From contig WHUX01000173.1 in assembly GCA_015179025.1 (NCBI GenBank), positions 1-64,000 on the forward strand: 64,000 nt of DNA, written 5' to 3'. Each line of letters opens with the position of its first letter. Positions within the stretch are counted from its first letter, which is position 1. Under the pieces are notes generated by a model. The model was not told the DNA's origin. It ran no database searches and was given only the letters and a program-made list of their open reading frames with translations. The stretch is from Terfezia claveryi (lineage: Eukaryota > Ascomycota > Pezizomycetes > Pezizales > Pezizaceae). This document shows positions 58,049-64,000 of this stretch, one piece after another. A program made the translations under genes and the position numbers.

Positions 58049-58782
58049 GGGGGGATAGTATCACAACCGTATTCCTAGTCTTGATTTGACACCTGAACAG
58101 GCTTGTTCGGGTGTCGTTGATGGGTTATTGTCATTGTTGCCTTCAGCATCACCTGCGACGCAGGTGATGGGTTGTTGTTATTGTTGCCCTCGGCATTACC
58201 TGTGATGCAGGTGATGGGTTATTGTTATTGTTGCCCTCAGTATCACCTATGATGCAGGTGATGGGTTATTGACATTGTTGCCCTCAGCATCACCTGCAAT
58301 GCAGGTGATGGGTTATTGACATCATTGCCTTTATCATCACTTGCGATCGCAGGTGATGGGTTATCGTTACCTTAGTTGGCTTCCGAGATAAGGGATCTTG
58401 GGAAGCTTATTCCTTCTGTTGCCCTGGCCTAGAATTATATATATATAGCCCCTGTCCCTTATACTATCGTTGGATCCCCATCCAATGTCTTGTATACCTA
58501 ATACAAGACCTTGTCTCTCCGCGAAGATGTACCTCTCTTATACACCCCCTCGTCTTGCCTTGTTCCGTAAATAACTCTGTAGCACAGCTGCCCCCCTCCG
58601 ACATATGCGGCAACTGCCTCCGCGTGTCTCGTACTCCTTGCCCTCTACCTCTCTTGCCTCTTGCCCTTGCCCCTAGCTTTTCCCCTGATCACACACATAG
58701 CATTCCTACGTATATGTTACCTCGTTCCTGTCCTCTCCCCGACATACCCCTTACTCGCTTTGTCCTCGGAGCCCTTGTTACA
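58049..58782 (+). repeat. 3' LTR of A2
   Basis: 734 bp, TATCACAAC to TTGTTACA. It carries the GACACCTGAACA..TGTTCGGGTGTC hairpin near 58088 and about five tandem units of about 47 bp with the ATCACCTGCGACGCAGGTGAT hairpin (58120-58365). It is longer than the rejoined 5' LTR (677 bp), mostly by one tandem unit. Confidence 0.92.
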
Positions 58783-60825
58783 ATGACAATAGTATGGATG
58801 CTAATACAAATGTACAAAGACCTGAAGAGGATCTAGAACTTGGAAAGAAGAGAGAAATCAAAAAAAAAGAAGAATGAAGAACAAGAAAAAGGATTAAAGT
58901 GATTCTTGGAGACGACAGAAAGAAGCGAATTTTTAGAATTGAATGACAAGGTATCTAAGCTCAAGAGGCAAGTAAGAAATAGAAGGAGAGCAGAACGACT
59001 GATAAGGAGAATTCCTATACAAGTGTACAATTCTCAATCCATAACCTATTCTTGCAGTAAAAAGCTAGAGAAGGTTTTGACCAAAATTGACTCATTCCTG
59101 GACAAAATGTCTCCTGAAGAAGAGAGAGCCTATCATCAAGAATCTGGAGAAAGCTCAACAGCGGCAGGAAAGTGAAAGGTGAGAGAAGGGAGAAATAGTC
59201 CTGCGGTGCCTCGTGAAGTTCAAATTGCAACCTTGGGCCCAGTAGCTTTTTATCCTTTATCTAGTCAATAGGGAGCACCTTATTTCGACAAAACAGATGT
59301 CTCTGATTTCCTTGCCAAATGGGATAATCTAATAGTTGAGTGGATAGAGGAGTAGAAGATAAAGAGAATTGTACAATATTTTGAGAAATCAATTGAAAAA
59401 TATCTCAAAACAATTAGGTTATACAAGAAAAATGATTGGGATGAATTCAAGAAGCAACTGTTGAAGGATTTAAGGGCCAGTGACTTAGAGTTGAAAAGGA
59501 TCACAGTAAGGGACTTATGAAGGATAGTATCGGAAATGAGAAAGAAGGAAAATCCAAGTTCTAGTGACTACCATTCGTTCATTATTGAATACAGGGAATG
59601 ATCAGAAATGTTATTAGAGAAAAGAAGGTTGGATGAGTGGACTAGGATTATATTATTCTTGCGAGCCTTTAAAATTCGTACAGGAGATAAGATTTGCAAG
59701 AAGTGTGAGATTGATCTTGAGAATCCTGACACACTCATAAATAAGTAGGAGGACATCAAGCAGACCGTGTTAGAATGGTCAGAGGATGAAGGGTCGCAGA
59801 TAACAAGGTTCTTTAGGGAAGAAGAAGATAAGACTGAATATGAAGAAATGGTACCTTAAGTCAAGATACTTAAGAACGATAGTAAGTACAAAGAGATGAA
59901 GAAGAAAACCTCGAAGAAGCCGGAAAAGGCAGACCCTATAGATGAGATCGTCAACTAACTGAGAGATTTAAAGCTACAATACTTAGAAGCTCAGCGAAGT
60001 GCTAAAGAGGAAGCAATCAAGTGAGATCTTGAGTTAGCAGAGCTCAAGAAAATAGCTACAATGACTCCTAAGTTGCAACAACCATAACAACTGTACAATG
60101 CCAATCAGTATGGGCGAAGAGATTATCAATTCAATATAGGAAATCAAGGTGGGGGACAAAGGTTTCGAGGATGTTTTTGGGATGGTGGAATGCATAGAAA
60201 AGATGAATATAAGGACTTCCAGAAAGCAATCGAAAGAGGAAATGTATATTTCTATGGAGCCTCTCTATTCTTAGGATAAGAAGGAACAGAAGGGACAATT
60301 AGGGTGCCTTATCCAATAGTAGCCGAGGATGGACAGGTAACTAAATGGCAGAAAGAATGGGTGGAGAAAGCATTAAAGACCAAGGAATCAAAAATCGATT
60401 CGATTAAGTCTATTTCCAGCACAATAATACTACAAGAACAAAGGCCTAGTGTGAAAACTATAACCCATGAAGGAGAAGGATATGAATGTGGGAAGATGAA
60501 TGGGCAGCCAATGATCTATAAGCCAGTCCAAACACAAGGCGAATCTAGGAATATGAAGGAAGGAATTATTCCTAGAGAATCTTGAGAAAGAATGAAATTT
60601 TGGCCACCCAGTAATCCAAAGATACTATCAAATCAAAGGAAGCCGCAAGAAGAACAGAAGGTACAGGAGCCTACGATGGAAGATGAGATAATGAAGGATA
60701 TAGAGGAATTGAAGGAGCTTGAACTTAAGAAGAAAAGGATAAAGGAGAAGCCAGAAGAAAAGAAGATCGAAGAAATAGAAGAAGTTAAGAATGTCCCTAT
60801 CGGATATAGATGAGGGAAAACTTAA
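58783..60825 (+). pseudogene. Gypsy family C gag remnant
   Basis: Continues the gag begun at 45288. It is a long Lys/Glu-rich protein with coiled-coil-like parts (58906-59175), a middle region like retroelement gag (PYFDKTDVSDFLAKWDN near 59280) and a degraded zinc-knuckle-like segment CFWDGGMHRKDEYKDF near 60175, in which expected Cys positions are Asp and Tyr. Stops (TAG, TGA, TAA) occur about every 60-150 bp up to 60300, then a cleaner part to 60585. The pattern resembles a Gypsy lineage common in fungi, recognised from overall domain layout only. Confidence 0.7.
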
Positions 60826-60829
60826 ACCT

Positions 60830-61550
60830 CGATAAAATTGCTCATAAGTTAATTAGTAGTGGAGGACTCAATCCAGAAGAGATCCTAGCAACAGTGAGGC
60901 TAGAGTTAGTACAGTGGTGTATAGGAATCAGAAGAGTTCCACGAATTACGGAAACGTAGGGTCATGTAGAGAAAAAGATAGATGCAGTAATATCATGGGT
61001 GTATAGGAATGAGTCGGATAGAGAGCTTTACGCAGTAGCATGCCCAGTGTGTATTGCAGCTCTAAATGATAATGCAGAAGATATGTTGGAAATACTAATT
61101 GATGGAGGATCCGAGTTGAACTTAGTGAGGGAGGACATCATCAAGGAATACAACATACCAATTGACGTTAAAGTGAACTGGTCTGTAGGGAGGGCTACGG
61201 GACATAGTATGTGGGTGGTGGGAGTCTGCCACAAAGTTATAATTATAATAGGAGGAGTGGTAACTAGCAGTTGTTTCTTCGTAATGGTGAACCTAACCCA
61301 TGAAATCATACTTGGCAGACCTTGGGTAAGGTCTGTCAAAATGAAAGAAGATAATTGCGATGATGGAAATTGCTATATTATGGTTATGGGCATTAATGGA
61401 GATGAGGTTATGTTCTGTACAGTACTAGCTAATAATGGGAGGAATAGAGAGGAGGCAAGGTTTATGACTCTGGAGGGAAACGAAGAAAGTCAATGAGTAA
61501 CTTGGGAATTATTGACCTTATGATAAGGCTGGGAAAAGAGAAGAAGTAGA
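60830..61550 (+). pseudogene. Family C protease region
   Basis: Open from 60999 to 61496. The retropepsin core is ILIDGGSELNLV near 61095, with HEIILGRPWV near 61300 as the downstream flap and ILGRPW hallmark. DGGS at the active site is as expected for this lineage, not necessarily damage. It cleaves the polyprotein in an active element. It is followed by stops near 61496 and 61548. Confidence 0.75.
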
Positions 61551-63454
61551 TGGAATCTGTTCTTGGTGTTCCAGAAGATATTGTTAGGAATGTTGTGCAT
61601 GATTTTGATTATAATACCTCAGGTGTTAAGGAGAAGTTCGTTTTGAGTAGGAAAGCAGTATGTGAAAGTTATTGGAAAGGATCAGTCCCTGGCATTATGG
61701 ATGAAATAGTCAAAGAAAAAGCAAGAAGGATATTATGGATTTAGACGTTATATAAGAAGAAAGCTGATAAGATAAGACCTGTGAATAAGCCTCACGAGAA
61801 TAGTGCAAAACCTGCTGGAGATGAAAATTGGCGAAACAAACACATCGAATGGGAACAATCACTATTTGAAAGTTATGCCAAATCTGGCGAAGCTATTGAA
61901 TCAAACATTAATTTATCCCTCTATGAAAAAGAATGGATTATACTCAAATTTACAAAGATTTTGAAGGGTTCAAGATTGACTTCGGAATGTATCAAGGATC
62001 TAAAAATCAGAGAAGGCATTATTATGTAGGAAAAGAAAATTTTGTTAGAGGTTTTGTTTAATCGGGAAGCAGCAATAGCATTTGATTTTATACAGAAAGG
62101 AGTCTTCAGAGAGGAAGTCGAACCTTTGCACCGAATTCCCACCATTCCACATGAACCATAGCAAGTACCAAGTTTTCGTATACCTAAAGTATTGATTCTA
62201 GAGGTCACGAAAATTTGCGAGGACAGAATTCAATGTGAAGCACTGGAATACAGTTTTGGGCGTTACAGGAATCTATGGTATCTCATTAAGAAGAAAAATG
62301 GAAAATACCGGCTAATTAATACAGCAACTCACTTAAATGAGGCAATGCTCAAAGATGCTTCTCTTCCACCAGCAGTTGACGAGTTTAGAGAAGAATTTTC
62401 TAGATATCCTCTAGTTTCCTTGATGGATTTGTTTTCTGGATATGATCAATGTGCTTTGGCACCAGAGTCTAGGGATTTAACTACCATTGTCACTTTTTTT
62501 GGGTTATTATGTATGACTACCTTACTGCAAGGATATACGAATAGAGTCCAAGTTTTTGATCGAGTTATTAGGAAGGCCATTAGGGTGCAAATTGGGAAGA
62601 GACTAGCTGCGCTGTTTATAGACGATATTGTGTCTAAAGCTAGTTCGAGAAGCTGGTACAAGTTGGAGAATGGGACTTTTGTGGAGTTTTTCCCTGGTAT
62701 TAGGTGATTTGTTTTAGAGACTATTTATTCTATTGACCAGACTTTCGTGGATTTTAAAAGAGCAAGGGCAACTATTGCTGGAGAGAAGAGTGAATTTTTG
62801 AAGGACGGACTAAAGATTGTCTTCTACGTGTGTGGATTAGAAGGAAGGACTCCAGTAGAAGAGAAGATTAGAAAGATAGTGGATTGGCCCCCATGTCGGA
62901 ATGTAACAGAGATCAAGGCTTTTCTGGGAACTTGCGTTTATTACCAGATTTGGATAGAAAAATTCACATAGATAGTGGAACCTTTGTATAAGCTTACAAG
63001 AAGCAAGGAAGTGTTCAGCTAGGGGGAAGAGTAAGAAGAAGAAGCATTAGCAGAGCTCAAATTAAGATTTACTAGTCCACCTGCATTACGACTAATAGAT
63101 TATGAGCCCAATCGGGACAGAATTATCCTATCAGTTGATTCGTTATTACTAGGATGGGGAGCGATACTGCAACAGGCCGAGCCGGACAATGAAAAAAGAA
63201 GACATCCAGCTAGATATGAGAACAGAGTCTAGAAAGGCACAGAAAAAGGATATGATTTAAGGAAACTGGAGTGCCGAGGTCTGCTAAAGGCACTAAAACA
63301 GACATGAAATTACCTATTTGAAGTACAGTTTCTAGTTGAAATTGATGCAAATACACTAGTGCATCAATTAAATCAACCGGCATCAGACTTACCTAGATCA
63401 GTAGTTAATAGATAGCTTGTGTAGATATGATTATTTAATTTTGAAGTAAAGCAT
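61551..63454 (+). pseudogene. Family C reverse transcriptase and RNase H
   Basis: Pre-RT region 61551-62190, RT 62192-62990 (KKKNGKYRLINTATHLN, SLMDLFSGYDQCALAPESR, LFIDDIV as YxDD box, then IVDWPPCRNVTEIKAFLG) and RNase H about 63060-63450 (PPALRLIDYE, DSLLLGWGAILQQ, KLECRGLLKALK, and HQLNQPASDLP). About eight stops interrupt it, both TAG and TGA. The LFIDD box keeps both Asp residues. Confidence 0.82.
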
Positions 63455-64000
63455 GTGTCTGGAAAGAAGCATGGAGGACCAGATGGATTGTCTAGAAGGG
63501 AAAGAGGAAAGGATTCATCTGAGGAAATAGCTCCTGACAAATTCGACTGTACTCTTGATGCCGACTTGGATACTATTAATAGAATACCTCTGAGATGTGG
63601 GATACCGGTACAAGTAATGGTTGCGGATGCGAAGTGGTATGAAGAGATTGTAGGATTTCTTACTACTATGCGAAGACTATAAGGAATATCGAATAAGGAG
63701 TATCGGAAATTAAGACACAGACCGAGAAAGTTCCTAATAAGGGATAACTATCTGTATCACCATATGAAGCAGAATCTTCTGCCAGCAAAAGTCATCTGGG
63801 AAGCAGAAGAACGACAGCACATCTTATGAGAATTGTATAATGAAAATGGACATAGAGGGTGGAATGAAACATACCAGAAAGTGAAGCTTAGATATTAGTG
63901 GAGAAGCCTCTATACTGACATAAAAGACTATGTTTGGACATGTGGTCAGTGTCAATGAAGGAAACCTAACCAATGTGATGAAGAACTTCACCCGACAATA
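63455..64000 (+). pseudogene. Family C tether and integrase zinc finger (cut by window end)
   Basis: Starts with VSGKKHGGPDGLSRR, which closes RNase H, then a linker and the integrase H2C2 region (about 63820-63960: NENGHRGWNETYQKVKLRY and WTCGQCQ). The integrase core is beyond the window. Stops at 63680, 63827, 63897 and 63956. Confidence 0.78.

Larger units (their letters stand above)
45386..58782 (+). mobile_element. Ty3/Gypsy family A, copy A2 (complete, split by a Helitron)
   Basis: Forward-strand element flanked by ATGAC at 45381-45385 and 58783-58787. Its 5' LTR is divided by the Helitron at 45782-52750. Gag, pol, polypurine tract and 3' LTR follow in normal order. Without the Helitron it is about 6.4 kb. 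More decayed than A1 in gag, but the RT box YLDD is kept. Confidence 0.93.

Overview
This 64 kb window looks like a transposon island from a filamentous fungus, probably Pezizomycotina. The evidence is chromodomain Ty3/Gypsy elements, a Ty1/Copia element, a Fot1/pogo transposon, Helitrons, a Plavaka-like remnant and a tRNA-derived SINE, with pervasive C-to-T decay in CpA context (CAG to TAG, CAA to TAA, TGG to TAG), which is the signature of repeat-induced point mutation (RIP). I found no convincing host gene, rRNA or functional tRNA. The species cannot be named from the sequence.

Layout: 1-1601 is the 3' part of a Helitron whose end abuts a long palindromic repeat (1602 to about 3610). From 3605 to 17074 lies a decayed Gypsy element (family A, copy A4) broken up by two decayed chromodomain Gypsy elements of family B (B1 forward, B2 reverse). 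The LTR of B2 is itself split by a young, intact Fot1/pogo transposon (7677-10302, identical 41-bp TIRs, TA target duplication). From 17075 come a reverse gag-protease remnant (A3) with its LTR, a satellite of about 105 bp (19235-20392), a third family B copy (B3, 20393-23083), a degraded Plavaka-type transposase (about 23600-26990) and 1.7 kb of gene-free decayed DNA.

28709-40817 is the best preserved family A Gypsy (A1, reverse strand, two 630-bp LTRs). It is interrupted by a nearly intact Copia element (33004-38428, target duplication GGGGG) and by a SINE (32552-32891). After a gene-free stretch comes a second, more complete palindromic repeat (about 41815-44270). A third, old Gypsy family (C) starts near 44.3 kb with a hairpin minisatellite, a primer binding site and a gag start, and continues from 58783 to the window end. 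Into its gag is inserted family A element A2 (45386-58782, target duplication ATGAC). The 5' LTR of A2 contains a complete 6,969-bp Helitron (45782-52750).

The most interesting object is that Helitron. Its ends can be set to the base because the split LTR can be rejoined and compared with its partner LTR. Besides the decayed Rep/helicase gene it carries a second gene that looks like a 2-oxoglutarate/Fe(II) dioxygenase. The other main oddities are the two large palindromic repeats and the hairpin modules that recur inside LTRs of otherwise unrelated retroelements. The insertions give a relative order: C before A2 before Helitron; A4 before B1/B2 before Fot1; A1 before Copia and SINE.
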